Shown: positions 26,945-36,771, counted from the stretch's first letter. The stretch is DNA of 53,360 nt from Luminiphilus sp. (GCA_029253085.1 JAQXAF010000001.1:1-53360), one strand, 5' to 3'. A program made the numbers and translations. Notes: generated by a model not told the origin, from the sequence alone.

Positions 26945-27853
26945 TCAGAAATTGGCGGCTGTTGCTGTCGGGCTGGAAGAGCGATTGAGTCCGTAAACCC
27001 ATGCCGTAAGAATGTGTATTTTGTCTTCAGTCAACGTTTCGCTAAACGCCGGCATTTTTCCGTTTCGACCATTGCGTAAGGTGTGGGCTATCTGATCAGC
27101 CGTCCCGCCATAAAGCCAGATACCATTGGTCAGATTTGGGGCGCCCATGAGTTGGTTTCCCTTACCGTCAGGGCCATGACAGGCGATGCAATAGGTCTGA
27201 AAATGCAGAGCGCCTTTTGCAGCGTCACGTGGATTGGCTTCTCGAGCATTGAGAGACAGCACATACTGGGTGGTTTCCTTGATGCCGGTATCACCCAGAA
27301 TGGCCTGCCACGCCGGCATAGCGGCCTGTCGCCCGTGGATCAAAGTTGCCTTGATAGCTTCGGGTGTTCCACCATATAGCCAATCATTATCGGCGAGATT
27401 TGGAAAGCCGTGGGCGCCATAGGCATCAGAGCCATGGCATTGCGCACAGTTATTGCCAAACAGTCGCCGCCCCATTTTTCTAACCTTGGGGTCAAACGCG
27501 ATCTCTTCAATAGGCAAGGCCAAATATCGGTCTCTCATGGCCCGGTATTGGTCTTCAGCTTTAGCCACCCGTACGTCGTACTGTCCTGTCGACGTCCAAC
27601 CCAGCAGCCCCTGATAGTTACCCATGCCTGGGTAAAGAACGAGATAGCCCACCGACCAAACGATGGTTGAAATGAACAGATAAACCCACCAGGTCGGTAA
27701 GGGTGTATCGAGTTCTTCCAGGCCGTCATATTGATGCCCAGTTGTTTTGATTTCTTGCTTAGGCTTTTTACGATTGCCAAGTAAGACCCAGAGCAAGGCG
27801 ATCAGCTGCGCGCTCGTCAGGAGGATAATCCAGCCGCTCCAGAAATCACTCAC
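26945..27853 (-). CDS. ccoP: cbb3 oxidase diheme cytochrome c subunit CcoP
   Basis: A 302-residue membrane-anchored subunit that carries electrons into the oxidase. Two N-terminal helices (FWSGWIILLTSAQLIALLWVL and TWWVYLFISTIVWSVGYLVLYPGMG) match the CcoP form with an N-terminal hairpin. Two heme c sites follow, NNCAQCHGSDAYG and TYCIACHGPDGKGN, each with a later Met ligand region (GRQAAMPAW, GRNGKMPAF). GTG 27853 overlaps the end of ccoQ by eight bases. The gene sits between ccoQ and ccoG. Confidence 0.95.
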   Translation of the reverse strand: MSDFWSGWIILLTSAQLIALLWVLLGNRKKPKQEIKTTGHQYDGLEELDTPLPTWWVYLFISTIVWSVGYLVLYPGMGNYQGLLGWTSTGQYDVRVAKAEDQYRAMRDRYLALPIEEIAFDPKVRKMGRRLFGNNCAQCHGSDAYGAHGFPNLADNDWLYGGTPEAIKATLIHGRQAAMPAWQAILGDTGIKETTQYVLSLNAREANPRDAAKGALHFQTYCIACHGPDGKGNQLMGAPNLTNGIWLYGGTADQIAHTLRNGRNGKMPAFSETLTEDKIHILTAWVYGLNRSSSPTATAANF

Positions 27854-28025
27854 GATCTAGCACCTCACTGCGCGTGCGTTCTGCCGCTTCTCGATCAGCA
27901 AAGGGGAGGTTGGCTGCGTCATCAAAGGGTTTTTTTTGCTTGCGGCCGTATGCCCAAATGACAAGCCCAATGAAAGTTACCAGCATAAATAGGGTGCTGA
28001 GCCCCCGCAGATCGTTAATATCCAT
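27846..28025 (-). CDS. ccoQ: cbb3 oxidase small subunit CcoQ
   Basis: A 59-residue single-helix subunit. It begins MDINDLRGLSTLFMLVTFIG and continues LVIWAYGRKQKKPFDDAANLPF, the usual CcoQ arrangement of a short periplasmic start, one helix, a basic stretch and a conserved F-x-x-A-A-x-L-P-F motif. ATG 28025 is one base beyond the ccoO stop, and the TGA at 27846-27848 lies inside the ccoP start. CcoQ stabilises the core complex in other bacteria. Confidence 0.92.
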   Translation of the reverse strand: MDINDLRGLSTLFMLVTFIGLVIWAYGRKQKKPFDDAANLPFADREAAERTRSEVLDRE

Positions 28026-28026
28026 G

Positions 28027-28635
28027 TTAGCGACGCGCCTGTATCAGTGTGCCCAGCTGTTGTAAGTAGGCAATCAGCGCATCGATCTCTCGCACATCTT
28101 TAACCGCAGCCTCCGCACCAGCAATATCTGCGTCCGTGTAGGGAACACCCAGCTTGCGCAGCGTAGCCAGCTTTACGGGTGTTGTTTCTGCATCGATCGT
28201 ATCGTTGAACAGCCAGGGGAAAGCCGGCATGTTGGACTCCGGGATGACATCTCTCGGGTTGTACAGGTGAGCCCTATGCCACTCATCACTGTAGCGCGCT
28301 CCGACACGTGCAAGGTCTGGCCCGGTGCGCTTTGAACCCCATAGAAAAGGTCTGTCGTAAACGAATTCTCCCGCTACGGAATAATGCCCATACCGTTCTG
28401 TCTCTGCGCGCAGGGGGCGTATCATTTGTGAATGACAGGTATGGCAACCTTCTCGGATATAAATATCCCGCCCTTCCAGCTCTAGTGCGGAGTAGGGCTC
28501 AAGCCCTTCAATGGGTGTCGTCGTGCTTTTTGAAAAGGCCAGCGGCACGAGCTCTACTAGGGTCCCAAAGCTTATTGCAACGATGATCAAGGCGATCATC
28601 AGACTCGGGGTGCGTTCTATTTTGTCATGTTTCAT
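28027..28635 (-). CDS. ccoO: cbb3 oxidase monoheme cytochrome c subunit CcoO
   Basis: A 202-residue subunit with an N-terminal membrane anchor ([24 protein letters not shown]) and one heme c site, [17 protein letters not shown]. The following [31 protein letters not shown] is strongly conserved in CcoO. A Met ligand is likely in [12 protein letters not shown]. It lies 12 bases after ccoN and is almost joined to ccoQ, so it is part of the same messenger. Confidence 0.95.
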   Translation of the reverse strand: MKHDKIERTPSLMIALIIVAISFGTLVELVPLAFSKSTTTPIEGLEPYSALELEGRDIYIREGCHTCHSQMIRPLRAETERYGHYSVAGEFVYDRPFLWGSKRTGPDLARVGARYSDEWHRAHLYNPRDVIPESNMPAFPWLFNDTIDAETTPVKLATLRKLGVPYTDADIAGAEAAVKDVREIDALIAYLQQLGTLIQARR

Positions 28636-28647
28636 GAGCTGTCCCCC

Positions 28648-30093
28648 TTAGACGGTAGCAACAACGGTTTCTGATTTCGGTATTGCGATGAGTACATCGC
28701 GCCGGGTGGTCATCCATACGTTGTAGGCCATGACCAGCATGCCACTGAAAAAGATCAGTCCGCCTATCATTCGTACAACGTAACCCGGGTGACTCGCTAC
28801 AAGCGACTCGACAAAGGTATAGGTCAGGGTGCCGTCTTCGTTGTAAGCGCGCCACATGAGTCCCTGCATGATGCCGTTGACCCACATTGAGGCAATGTAG
28901 AGCACCGTGCCTATGGTAGACATCCAGAAGTGTAGGTTAATCAGCGCGACGCTATACATTTGCTCTTTCCCGAAAAGCTTCGGAATGAGGTGGTATAGCG
29001 ACCCGATTGAGATCATGGCGACCCATCCCAGTGCGCCGGAGTGGACATGACCAATAGTCCAGTCGGTGTAGTGGGATAGGGAGTTCACCGTCTTGATTGC
29101 CATCATTGGACCTTCAAAGGTGGACATGCCATAGAAGGACAGGCTGACGACTAAAAACCGCAGTATGGGATCGTCTTTGAGCTTATCCCAAGCCCCAGAT
29201 AACGTCATGATGCCGTTGATCATTCCACCCCACGATGGCGCTAGTAAAATTAGGCTCATGACCATGCCTAGGCTTTGTGCCCAGTCGGGTAGCGCGGTGT
29301 AATGTAAGTGGTGTGGGCCCGCCCAAATGTAGATCGATATCAACGCCCAAAAATGCACAATGGACAGGCGATAGGAATAGACCGGGCGCTCGGCCTGTTT
29401 GGGCACAAAGTAATACATCATGCCCAAAAAGCCCGCGGTCAGAAAAAACCCTACGGCATTATGGCCATACCACCACTGCACCATGGCATCTACGGCACCT
29501 GCATAGGCTGAGTAGGACTTGGTCATGCTGACTGGCAGGGCCGCACTATTAACGATGTGGAGAATAGCTACCGTTACGATAAAGGCGCCAAAAAACCAGT
29601 TAGCAACATAAATATGTTCAACCTGACGTCTGATGATCGTGCCAAAAAATACAACGGCGTAGACGATCCAGACAATCGCAAGTAGCACATCAATGGGCCA
29701 CTCGAGTTCGGCGTATTCTTTTGAGGAGGTTATTCCCATCGGCAGGGTGATAGCGGCCGCTACGATAACGGCTTGCCAGCCCCAAAAGGTAAATGCCGCT
29801 AGCCGGTCAGAAAGTAGCCTGGCCTGACAGGTCCGTTGAACGACGTAATAGGATGTGGCGAATAAGGCTGAGCCCCCAAAGGCAAAAATTACGGCGTTGG
29901 TGTGGAGCGGCCGCAACCGGCCGAAGCTTGTCCAGGGTAGATCAAAGTTTAGAGCGGGCCAGGCTAGCTGGGCGGCAATCCAAACCCCGATACCCATGCC
30001 GACGATGCCCCACACTACCGTCATGATGGCAAATTGACGCACCACCTTGTAGTTGTAAGTAATCGGTAATGTCTCGATTCTTTCGGTTGCCAT
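28648..30093 (-). CDS. ccoN: cbb3-type cytochrome c oxidase catalytic subunit CcoN
   Basis: A 481-residue, roughly twelve-helix heme-copper oxidase subunit that reduces oxygen to water at a heme b3-CuB centre. Family sequences include [18 protein letters not shown] (heme b His), [28 protein letters not shown] (metal-centre His region), [15 protein letters not shown] (CuB His pair) and [14 protein letters not shown] (late heme His pair). ATG 30093 is preferred over ATG 30099 because GAGG lies nine bases before it but only three before 30099. It is the first gene of ccoNOQPGHIS. No clear FNR/Anr box (TTGAT-N4-ATCAA) is visible in the 151 bases upstream, which is unusual for an oxygen-responsive oxidase. 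Confidence 0.96.
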   Translation of the reverse strand: MATERIETLPITYNYKVVRQFAIMTVVWGIVGMGIGVWIAAQLAWPALNFDLPWTSFGRLRPLHTNAVIFAFGGSALFATSYYVVQRTCQARLLSDRLAAFTFWGWQAVIVAAAITLPMGITSSKEYAELEWPIDVLLAIVWIVYAVVFFGTIIRRQVEHIYVANWFFGAFIVTVAILHIVNSAALPVSMTKSYSAYAGAVDAMVQWWYGHNAVGFFLTAGFLGMMYYFVPKQAERPVYSYRLSIVHFWALISIYIWAGPHHLHYTALPDWAQSLGMVMSLILLAPSWGGMINGIMTLSGAWDKLKDDPILRFLVVSLSFYGMSTFEGPMMAIKTVNSLSHYTDWTIGHVHSGALGWVAMISIGSLYHLIPKLFGKEQMYSVALINLHFWMSTIGTVLYIASMWVNGIMQGLMWRAYNEDGTLTYTFVESLVASHPGYVVRMIGGLIFFSGMLVMAYNVWMTTRRDVLIAIPKSETVVATV

Positions 30094-30163
30094 ATTCATG
30101 CACCTCAGTCAGCCCAGCTGTCGTGGTGCCCCCGCACCTGTCAGCTTTGCGTATTTCACAGAT

Positions 30164-30182
30164 TCCTGGGCCCTTCCCAGGA
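30164..30182. terminator. Hairpin between the Yip1-family gene and ccoN
   Basis: Perfect 7-bp inverted repeat TCCTGGG / CCCAGGA with a 5-base loop, about 60 bases after the Yip1-family gene on the minus strand and about 70 bases before ccoN. No T run follows on either strand, so termination is only a guess; it could instead be a leader structure of the cco messenger. Confidence 0.3.
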
Positions 30183-30244
30183 TATAAACTGCTTAGCTTT
30201 TATGGAGCCCGTGCGTCGAGCCCTCGCGTTTATTGGCAACTCAT

Positions 30245-30847
30245 TTAGTCAGTAAAGGCCGGCATAGCGCCCCAATCCCATAGGAGAGTTGTGGCTACAA
30301 GCAAGCAAACCAGCATCACCAGAGACACGCCGATTACTGCGCTAGCAAAGAGGAAACCCCTAGACTCTGGAATCTTCATAACAATCGGAATGCCATTATA
30401 GAGTAAATATGTTGACCAGCAGACTGCAAAGACCCCAATCAGCATATCCAGCCAAAGAACGGGGTAAAACCCAACGGCTCCTGCAATGAAAAGTGGAGTG
30501 GCGCATAGGCTGGCGATCAAAATGCCTTTGATGAACGAGGACTGTGCACCGTATGTCTCAGACATCCAGTGTATGAAGTAGCCAATGGCTACAACACAGG
30601 ACACCATGCCCCCATAAAAAAGGAAGCTTATGAGCCTCGCGCTTTCATCGGTGAGGCGAGTGACATCGCGACCCGTGCCAATGGTCCAGCCCACGTGGGT
30701 GGTGCCGATGTACCAGGCATAGGCAGGCAAAATGGCCCAGATCAGTGGGTATAGCAGCATCAGTGATTGGCTGGTCTCATCGAGCTGAGCGAGACGGCGC
30801 CATGTGGCACTGGGCTTGGTCATGATGCCCAAGCTGTGATGGAACAT
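30245..30847 (-). CDS. Yip1-family membrane protein
   Basis: A 200-residue protein with about five hydrophobic helices. It begins MFHHSLGIMTKPSATWRRL, the short cytoplasmic lead with F-x-P/K-P-x-x-W that precedes the first helix in bacterial Yip1-domain proteins. ATG 30847 has GGGGA eight bases upstream and is preferred to a start at 30865. The family has no settled bacterial function. It is read in the same direction as ccoN but separated by about 150 bases with a hairpin, so cotranscription is uncertain. Confidence 0.72.
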   Translation of the reverse strand: MFHHSLGIMTKPSATWRRLAQLDETSQSLMLLYPLIWAILPAYAWYIGTTHVGWTIGTGRDVTRLTDESARLISFLFYGGMVSCVVAIGYFIHWMSETYGAQSSFIKGILIASLCATPLFIAGAVGFYPVLWLDMLIGVFAVCWSTYLLYNGIPIVMKIPESRGFLFASAVIGVSLVMLVCLLVATTLLWDWGAMPAFTD

Positions 30848-30984
30848 GAATCTATTCCCCTTCAATTGGTGTGGTTATTGTATGTCGGCCCACGCTCTCC
30901 CGTCGAGGAATTTTATCGGTCCTGTTGGCGTTAACAAACTGTGCGCTTGCACTGACGTCAATGCGTCAATTAAAGGCGCTCAGA

Positions 30985-33900
30985 CTATCGGGCAATGATC
31001 GGTAGTTTTTCGCGCAAGGTTTCGGGAAAAAGCTCATCAGGGTCAAAGGTCTCTAGGAAATCGATGCCAAGTTGCTGAGCTTGAGCGTCATCGTGATCCT
31101 CGCGTATCACTACGTATTCCCCAACGAGATGATGCAGATCACTGATGGTTTGATGAAGAGCGACGAGCTTTTCGTCACCTGGCGCTGCAGGCCATAGAGC
31201 GCTGTCTAGGGCCAGGGTGTGAGGTTTAAGTTTCTGCAGGATGGCGGTACTCCCCCGCTTTGGATTGACCTCCGCGATTGAGATTTGGCAGCCGATTGAG
31301 CGTAAGGTGCGACAAAAATAGGCGGCATCATTGTCCTCCCGAAGTCGAACTGAATCTGTTAATTCGAACCACAAGCGATCGGTTCCAATGCCGCTCTCGG
31401 AAACTTCGTGCAGTAAAAAATCGAGAAACTCCGGGTGCAAAACGGCCTCGGTACTGATTCGAAGCTGGAAAACTGGCAGGGCGCGGCCCGCAGCCACCAC
31501 TGATTCCGCAAAGCGGCAAGTGTTGTTAACCTTCAAGCAGTCGGTCGCTATGGTCAAAGGAGCTAAAGGGTAGCGTTGGCGTCGTTCGATGTTATTGCCA
31601 GCGGCAACCCCATCAGACAGTACCTCGTAGCGCGTCTGCACCACTGCATCGTGTTCAATGGCGCGTCGGTACAGGGGTCTTACGGAAAACTGTGGGGGTG
31701 GTGTCTCGTTTTGCAGCCTGGCATACGTGTCTCGAACAGCGCTCGCGAGATTGCTTATTTGGGGCAGCGGCGCTGCGACAACCCCCATATTAGGCGCCGT
31801 CGCTAGACCTTGTTTCGCGATATCCTCTAAGTAGATCCAGAGCGCTTCAGCGCTCGAGAGATTGCTGTTTATCGTTGCAATACCAATGCCTGCGTGGGGG
31901 GACGAGCTACTGTCATCACTTAGTAGCTTGCGGAGTTGCTCGTAATTTGATGTGTTGACGATGAGGCCGTGGGTCGAGAGAGATAGCGCGCCCCTGCATT
32001 CTATTGGGACCTCGCTCTTGAGCAGTCGGTTACCGATATGCTCGACACCCGCGGCGTCCTCTGCATGTATTGCAAGTGCACAGCTCGTCACCCCTTTGCG
32101 CTTAGCCCTTCGAATATGACTTTGGGCCGCGTCGCTCATCATTGAGCGGGATTCTGCTAGTGATTTTGGTGAGCTGTTAGGGGTGCTGAGATCTTCTTGG
32201 CGTTTTTCTAATGTTTGGAAAACACTGCGCTCAATAATTGACAGTTCATCCGAGGGGGTTAAGGGCTTGAGGCTGTTGCAGAGCTCTCTCGCAAGCTGGA
32301 TTAGATTAATGTCCTTGACTTTGAAGCCTTGCTCGTTGGCAAAAGCAAAGCGGGTCGAATTGGAATTTTTCCAGATGAGCTGCAAGTTTTGCGATGAGCC
32401 ATCAGGAGCGCTCTCAGAAATCCAGCTCTTTAGTTTTAATTGGTGTGCGCGCTTTACCCAGCTTTCGAGACGAGGCAGTGTGGTTAGGCGCTCCGAAAAT
32501 CTGGGCTCGGCAAACACTTCAGGTTCGGGGAACGAGGACGCGGTGAGGGTAATCGGTTGATCACCACCGAGCTGTTGCTGTAGCTGCTGCAAATTTCCCT
32601 GAGTTTCGATCGAAAGAAAATTATCTCCCAAGCCTTGAGGGAGTGTCTCAGCCAATTTTTTTGCGGCATCTTTCTTTAGAGGAAGACCCGTCTCCATAGT
32701 TCGCTGTAGCGCATTGTTAATCTGTGATATGCGGTCGAGTACCGTGTCATAGAGCGGTGAATTGTTTTCGCGCAGTTGAATCAGCACCAATTCATCACGT
32801 AAAAAAGAGTCGATCAGGCTGAGAAGGCTTGCGGGCATCAGTCCGTCAGGGAGCAGTTGGCTAAGATCGCTTTCTACCAGTTGAGCCGTCTGCTCGCGTT
32901 TTTCTTTTCCCTCTTCAGCGGCAATCTGACGCTGGATATTGCGCTGCTGTTGCTTGAGCATGGATACAGCGAGTTTATTAATTTTAGTGAGAGCTTTTTC
33001 AAAGATGTTGAGGTTGCCGTCGAATTCGCGCCGAATCGTACTCAAGGCTTCATTTATTTGTTGCTCCACGCGGGTGCTGTTTCGTGGCGCCAGGGCACTG
33101 AGCTCACTGAGTCGTTCGACCAATAGGCGTGCGGGATGTTGCCGGTCTTGAAAAAATGCAGGGTCGGTTAGGGAAAGTTCTGCAAGGGGTAGCTTCAAAT
33201 CACCCAGGCTGCGACCCAAGTTGTCGGTGAGAGGCAGGGTATCAAACATCGTTTGGTACAAATTGTCGATCAGCTGCACGCTACCCTTTAACGGCTGTAG
33301 CTCGGGGTCTAGGTTATCTAAGCCTAACTGATTGACCAGAGATTCTGTGTGCGAAAACCCGCTCTCTGTTTGTCGCATAGCGGCAATTGTCAGCGATAAA
33401 CCGTGGATTTTTTCGTTCAGCTGCGCTTCTGTTAGCGGATTTTTTGGTATCTCAGATTGCAGCGCGGGTAGTCGCAGTCTGGCTAGCATCGCTTCGTCGA
33501 CTACCGGGTTTGATTCAGATTTTCCACGTCCGGGCAAATACTCAGCGATGCCGTCCGCTTTTGCCAAAGTTGCTAAGGGCGACGCCTGTAATTCGGCCTC
33601 ACTAGTGGCTGAAGTGCCGCTCAGGTCGTAGCGCTCAGGTAAACCCAGTGCGTCGTTGTGAGGGCTGGAAATCGCGGGTGTTAGTTTTTGGGTTAGCGGA
33701 CGCTTGTTGGCAGGCGCTCTCAGAGTGCGTGGTGTCCCCGACATCGACTGATCCGAGGGGGCCAATGCCCTGGGTCGGGGGGCCACTTGGCCGACAGGTT
33801 GGGGGGCTTTGTTCTGAGTTTCCGCGTCGATTTCACCACTGGGAAAGTTACCATTGGCGATAAGAACCGCATTGAGCTCTTGATACAGCGCACCAGCCTC

Positions 33901-34482
33901 TGGAAGTAAGTTTCGAGTAAACGCGCGATCGAGCTCAGCAATGATAAAATCAGGCAGCTCGAGTTGCTTGATATAACGACGATAGTCCGTGGCCAGACCT
34001 CGTAAACCAAAGGGGAGTCGAATTGTGCGCGGATTAGCACCTAATAATGTTCCCAATCCCAAGGTCAGTGATTCGAGGTGCCCCCAGTATCTTTCCGAGC
34101 CTGCTTGCACGATTGAATCGATCGCCAAACTATTGTCAAAGGCTTTAAGCTCAAGTAGGTCCAGCTCTGCCGGTGTTTGCTCACTATTGTCCGGAGAAGG
34201 CCGGTCAGCGATTAAGTTTTCGAAATCGCGGTCGATATCGGAGAGTATGGTAGCCACAAAATCTTTGCTTCTGGATTTAAAGCCTGAGAATGCCTCAAAG
34301 GCTTGAGTCCGATGTTCAGGTGCTAACTTTGCGCTGGCGGATAGATTAAACAGATGGTCGGCCATGGCCTCGGCCACGAGACTGAGCCGAGGTTTTAGTA
34401 GCTTGCCAGTATATTGCCTCAGCGCCATGATACGGGCCGAGTGCTGGGCTGTAGCGGCGTTGTCTGGATTTTCCGGTTTCAT
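30985..34482 (-). CDS. DUF1631 protein with degenerate GGDEF-like and EAL-like C-terminus
   Basis: A 1165-residue cytoplasmic protein with no signal peptide or membrane helix. The first two thirds (to about 750) are a mostly helical DUF1631 region with coiled stretches (LKQQQRNIQRQIAAEEGKE) and a Trp-rich end (LKSWISE..LQLIWKN..FAFANEQG). About residues 765-925 resemble a GGDEF fold in which the signature is lost (RGALSLSTHGLIV). About 930-1165 resemble an EAL domain: RYEVLSDG for EALLR, RISTEAVL for NxS, ELTD kept, AEVNPKRG for DDFG, LALDSAL for KID. It should not make or break cyclic-di-GMP, but it could bind it or act as a scaffold. It is divergent from ung. The start is ATG 34482. Confidence 0.75.
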   Translation of the reverse strand: MKPENPDNAATAQHSARIMALRQYTGKLLKPRLSLVAEAMADHLFNLSASAKLAPEHRTQAFEAFSGFKSRSKDFVATILSDIDRDFENLIADRPSPDNSEQTPAELDLLELKAFDNSLAIDSIVQAGSERYWGHLESLTLGLGTLLGANPRTIRLPFGLRGLATDYRRYIKQLELPDFIIAELDRAFTRNLLPEAGALYQELNAVLIANGNFPSGEIDAETQNKAPQPVGQVAPRPRALAPSDQSMSGTPRTLRAPANKRPLTQKLTPAISSPHNDALGLPERYDLSGTSATSEAELQASPLATLAKADGIAEYLPGRGKSESNPVVDEAMLARLRLPALQSEIPKNPLTEAQLNEKIHGLSLTIAAMRQTESGFSHTESLVNQLGLDNLDPELQPLKGSVQLIDNLYQTMFDTLPLTDNLGRSLGDLKLPLAELSLTDPAFFQDRQHPARLLVERLSELSALAPRNSTRVEQQINEALSTIRREFDGNLNIFEKALTKINKLAVSMLKQQQRNIQRQIAAEEGKEKREQTAQLVESDLSQLLPDGLMPASLLSLIDSFLRDELVLIQLRENNSPLYDTVLDRISQINNALQRTMETGLPLKKDAAKKLAETLPQGLGDNFLSIETQGNLQQLQQQLGGDQPITLTASSFPEPEVFAEPRFSERLTTLPRLESWVKRAHQLKLKSWISESAPDGSSQNLQLIWKNSNSTRFAFANEQGFKVKDINLIQLARELCNSLKPLTPSDELSIIERSVFQTLEKRQEDLSTPNSSPKSLAESRSMMSDAAQSHIRRAKRKGVTSCALAIHAEDAAGVEHIGNRLLKSEVPIECRGALSLSTHGLIVNTSNYEQLRKLLSDDSSSSPHAGIGIATINSNLSSAEALWIYLEDIAKQGLATAPNMGVVAAPLPQISNLASAVRDTYARLQNETPPPQFSVRPLYRRAIEHDAVVQTRYEVLSDGVAAGNNIERRQRYPLAPLTIATDCLKVNNTCRFAESVVAAGRALPVFQLRISTEAVLHPEFLDFLLHEVSESGIGTDRLWFELTDSVRLREDNDAAYFCRTLRSIGCQISIAEVNPKRGSTAILQKLKPHTLALDSALWPAAPGDEKLVALHQTISDLHHLVGEYVVIREDHDDAQAQQLGIDFLETFDPDELFPETLREKLPIIAR

Positions 34483-34571
34483 AGCTCACCAAAATTACTG
34501 CACCGCGATTGTGTCGCCTGTAGGCTTGATATGCCAGTCCCTAATTTTTTGCATTGCACCGGGAAACCTCG

Positions 34572-35288
34572 ATGGATTTTAAATTACTAAACACAACGGC
34601 GCCGTCCGCTAACCGGCCGCGTCTGCGATCGGAGTGGTTAGAGACCCTGGGCGACACTTTGGCGGCGCCACAAATGCAAAGCCTTGCGCAGTTTTTGCGT
34701 GATGAAAAGGCCTTGGGAAAAGTGATATATCCTCCTGGGTCCGAAATTTTTAGCGCATTGCAGCTAACACCCCCAGAGGCTGTCCGTGTCGTGATTTTGG
34801 GGCAAGATCCCTATCATGGCCCGGATCAGGCTCACGGGCTCAGTTTCTCAGTTCGTAAGGGGGTGGCCATTCCGCCCTCGCTGCGCAATATTTTCAAAGA
34901 ATTGCAGCGTGACCTCGAGATAGAAAAGCCCTCTCACGGTTGTCTCAACCACTGGGCTGAGCAGGGAGTCCTTTTACTAAATGCCTCGCTCACCGTGGAG
35001 TCTGGGCGCGCGGGCTCACATCAAAATCTTGGTTGGGAAGTTTTCACAGATCGCGTCGTCGCCACAGTGAGGGATGTCGGCAAGCCGATAGTTTTTATGC
35101 TCTGGGGTGCACAAGCACGTAAAAAATTTGGCGCCCTTGATGGTTTTGGCCACTGTATATTGACTGCGCCTCACCCATCCCCGTTGTCAGCCCACAGGGG
35201 GTTCTTGGGTTGCGGCCATTTTTCGCAAGCCAATGCTTTTCTGGAACGCTGTGATCGCGGTGCCATCGATTGGTCGCTGCCTGACTAG
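34572..35288 (+). CDS. ung: Uracil-DNA glycosylase, family 1
   Basis: A 238-residue DNA repair enzyme that removes uracil from DNA. The catalytic water-activating loop is GQDPYHGPDQAHGLSFSV, and LLLNASLTVE is the uracil-recognition Asn strand. The minor-groove intercalation loop is HPSPLSAHRGFLGCGHF, with its catalytic His. ATG 34572 is preferred; TTG 34554 would add six residues without homology. It is a single gene, divergent from the DUF1631 gene and convergent with ygfZ. Confidence 0.95.
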   Translation: MDFKLLNTTAPSANRPRLRSEWLETLGDTLAAPQMQSLAQFLRDEKALGKVIYPPGSEIFSALQLTPPEAVRVVILGQDPYHGPDQAHGLSFSVRKGVAIPPSLRNIFKELQRDLEIEKPSHGCLNHWAEQGVLLLNASLTVESGRAGSHQNLGWEVFTDRVVATVRDVGKPIVFMLWGAQARKKFGALDGFGHCILTAPHPSPLSAHRGFLGCGHFSQANAFLERCDRGAIDWSLPD

Positions 35289-35354
35289 GCTGGGAGGCCA
35301 AGTGGTTGGTGGTTGTTTTTGCCTCGCCGGGCCGTCCTGATGCTGTCTATTTCG

Positions 35355-36314
35355 TTAAGAAGTCTCGGCGCTCGAAAAATAACCCATGGGGGCATCACTT
35401 ATCGTGACCTTTTGTTGGTTCATCTCATCAATAATGACTGCCTGCCCCGCTGCACTCTCGACGGCCTCAACTAAAATCACGCTGCCGTTGCCATGATTGG
35501 CCGCATTTACAATGCTGCCAACCGCGCGAGCATCGGTTGGGCTGACTAGCTTTACCCCCTCATTGGGTCGTTTTATCGTCGCGGTCCCAAGGTAAAGCCG
35601 TCTTTTGGGTGTTCCTCGCCAATGCAGCCGCGCAATAATTTCTTGCCCGGTGTAGCAACCCTTATCGAAGCTGACCCAACCTGCCAAATCGTAGCTGAGA
35701 TCCTGAGGAAGGTATTTACCCGTTGTTGCAGAGGTAACTCTGGCCTCGCCACGGAGACAGGCAAGGGCGCGCCAAGCCGATTCAAACTCATCGAGAGATT
35801 TATTGTTGAGGTTCATCGCCATCTGCCCGGTTTCTTTAGCGATTAGCAAAGAGGTCTGGTGAGCCAAGGGAATTAACCAGCCCTGTGTGAGTACCACCGC
35901 ACGATTGCCCTCTAATAGCTTCTGATCGACGTCAAAATGACGGTGCGCTTCGCTGCCGGCTACTCCCCAAGGCGGTTCCGGGAGCCGGGTGAGCTCAGCT
36001 TTACTAAACATTAAATACTTAGTGAGATGGGTTGATAGCAAATCGGCCAAGCTCGCCATTACGCATAAAATGATATTTTCTGGGTCGACGATGAGCGCAC
36101 GAAAATCGGCGATGACTCGGCCTTTTACGTCACAAAAAGCGCCGGGTATTACGTCGAGCGTTTGTGCTTTACCGAAGTCGGCGGTGGTTTGCCCCTGAAG
36201 GAATTTGCAGGCGTCATGCCCTTGCAATTGCAGCAATGCCTCCTGCGCTAGGGGCGCCCATCCGTTTACTAATTCATCCGCCGTGTCGGGGACGGTAAGC
36301 GGGGTATTTGTCAT
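35355..36314 (-). CDS. ygfZ: Folate-binding Fe-S maintenance protein YgfZ
   Basis: A 319-residue protein of the GcvT-like fold that uses tetrahydrofolate and supports repair or assembly of certain Fe-S enzymes. The diagnostic motif with its essential cysteine is present: DKGCYTGQEIIARLHWRG near residue 230. LQGHDACKFLQGQTTAD near residue 31 is the typical N-terminal stretch. The gene is divergent from sdhE, an arrangement seen in many gammaproteobacteria. Both products support succinate dehydrogenase or Fe-S enzymes. Confidence 0.93.
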   Translation of the reverse strand: MTNTPLTVPDTADELVNGWAPLAQEALLQLQGHDACKFLQGQTTADFGKAQTLDVIPGAFCDVKGRVIADFRALIVDPENIILCVMASLADLLSTHLTKYLMFSKAELTRLPEPPWGVAGSEAHRHFDVDQKLLEGNRAVVLTQGWLIPLAHQTSLLIAKETGQMAMNLNNKSLDEFESAWRALACLRGEARVTSATTGKYLPQDLSYDLAGWVSFDKGCYTGQEIIARLHWRGTPKRRLYLGTATIKRPNEGVKLVSPTDARAVGSIVNAANHGNGSVILVEAVESAAGQAVIIDEMNQQKVTISDAPMGYFSSAETS

Positions 36315-36510
36315 AGGTCACGCCCTTGGCATCGGTATCGATGCGTATTGTATGTTAATTTTGGTGAATGCCAACGCGTCCCAGCCATCTAAACGGGAGG
36401 TGCATTTTTTCGTTACTGTAGATCGTGCCGGCTTATTTGCCTATCCGTTTGTCTGCATGCAGTGCGGCTCACAATATTGAACCACCCCAAGCCGTAAGAG
36501 TGGAGAGCTT

Positions 36511-36771
36511 ATGACCGAAGATAAAGAATACAGCCGCATGCGTTGGGCCAGTCGACGTGGTTTGCTCGAGCTCGACTTGTTGCTAGAGCCTTTTATGGAG
36601 TCTTGTTTCCGAGCACTTGAACCGCAGCTTCGCAATGATTATCAACAGCTCATGGGTCATGAGGATCAGGATATTCTTAATTGGATTATGGGCAGAGAAG
36701 CCCTGACCGACGAAAAGCTGGCCGCCATTACAGAACAGATCAGGGCGCACAACCGGTCCAAGCTGCGTTAA
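36511..36771 (+). CDS. sdhE: FAD assembly factor SdhE
   Basis: An 86-residue cytoplasmic protein that promotes covalent flavin attachment to succinate dehydrogenase and fumarate reductase. The RGxxE motif is visible in RRGLLELDLLLEPF (residues about 14-27), and the end MGREALTDEKLAAITEQIR is typical. ATG 36511 has GGAG five bases upstream. The usual downstream partner ygfX is missing; instead nadB ends ten bases beyond on the other strand. nadB encodes another FAD enzyme of the same flavoprotein superfamily. Confidence 0.93.
   Translation: MTEDKEYSRMRWASRRGLLELDLLLEPFMESCFRALEPQLRNDYQQLMGHEDQDILNWIMGREALTDEKLAAITEQIRAHNRSKLR

Noticed and set aside
30866-30984. Direct repeat-like GACGTCAATGCGTCAATT as an FNR-like or other regulatory site
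   Set aside because: The halves are direct, not inverted, and do not match TTGAT-N4-ATCAA; it lies just beyond the 3' end of the DUF1631 gene.
36205-36480. 91-codon plus-strand open frame between ygfZ and sdhE, a possible ygfX substitute
   Set aside because: The first part is antisense to ygfZ, it lacks the two helices of YgfX, and no ribosome site or recognisable motif is present.
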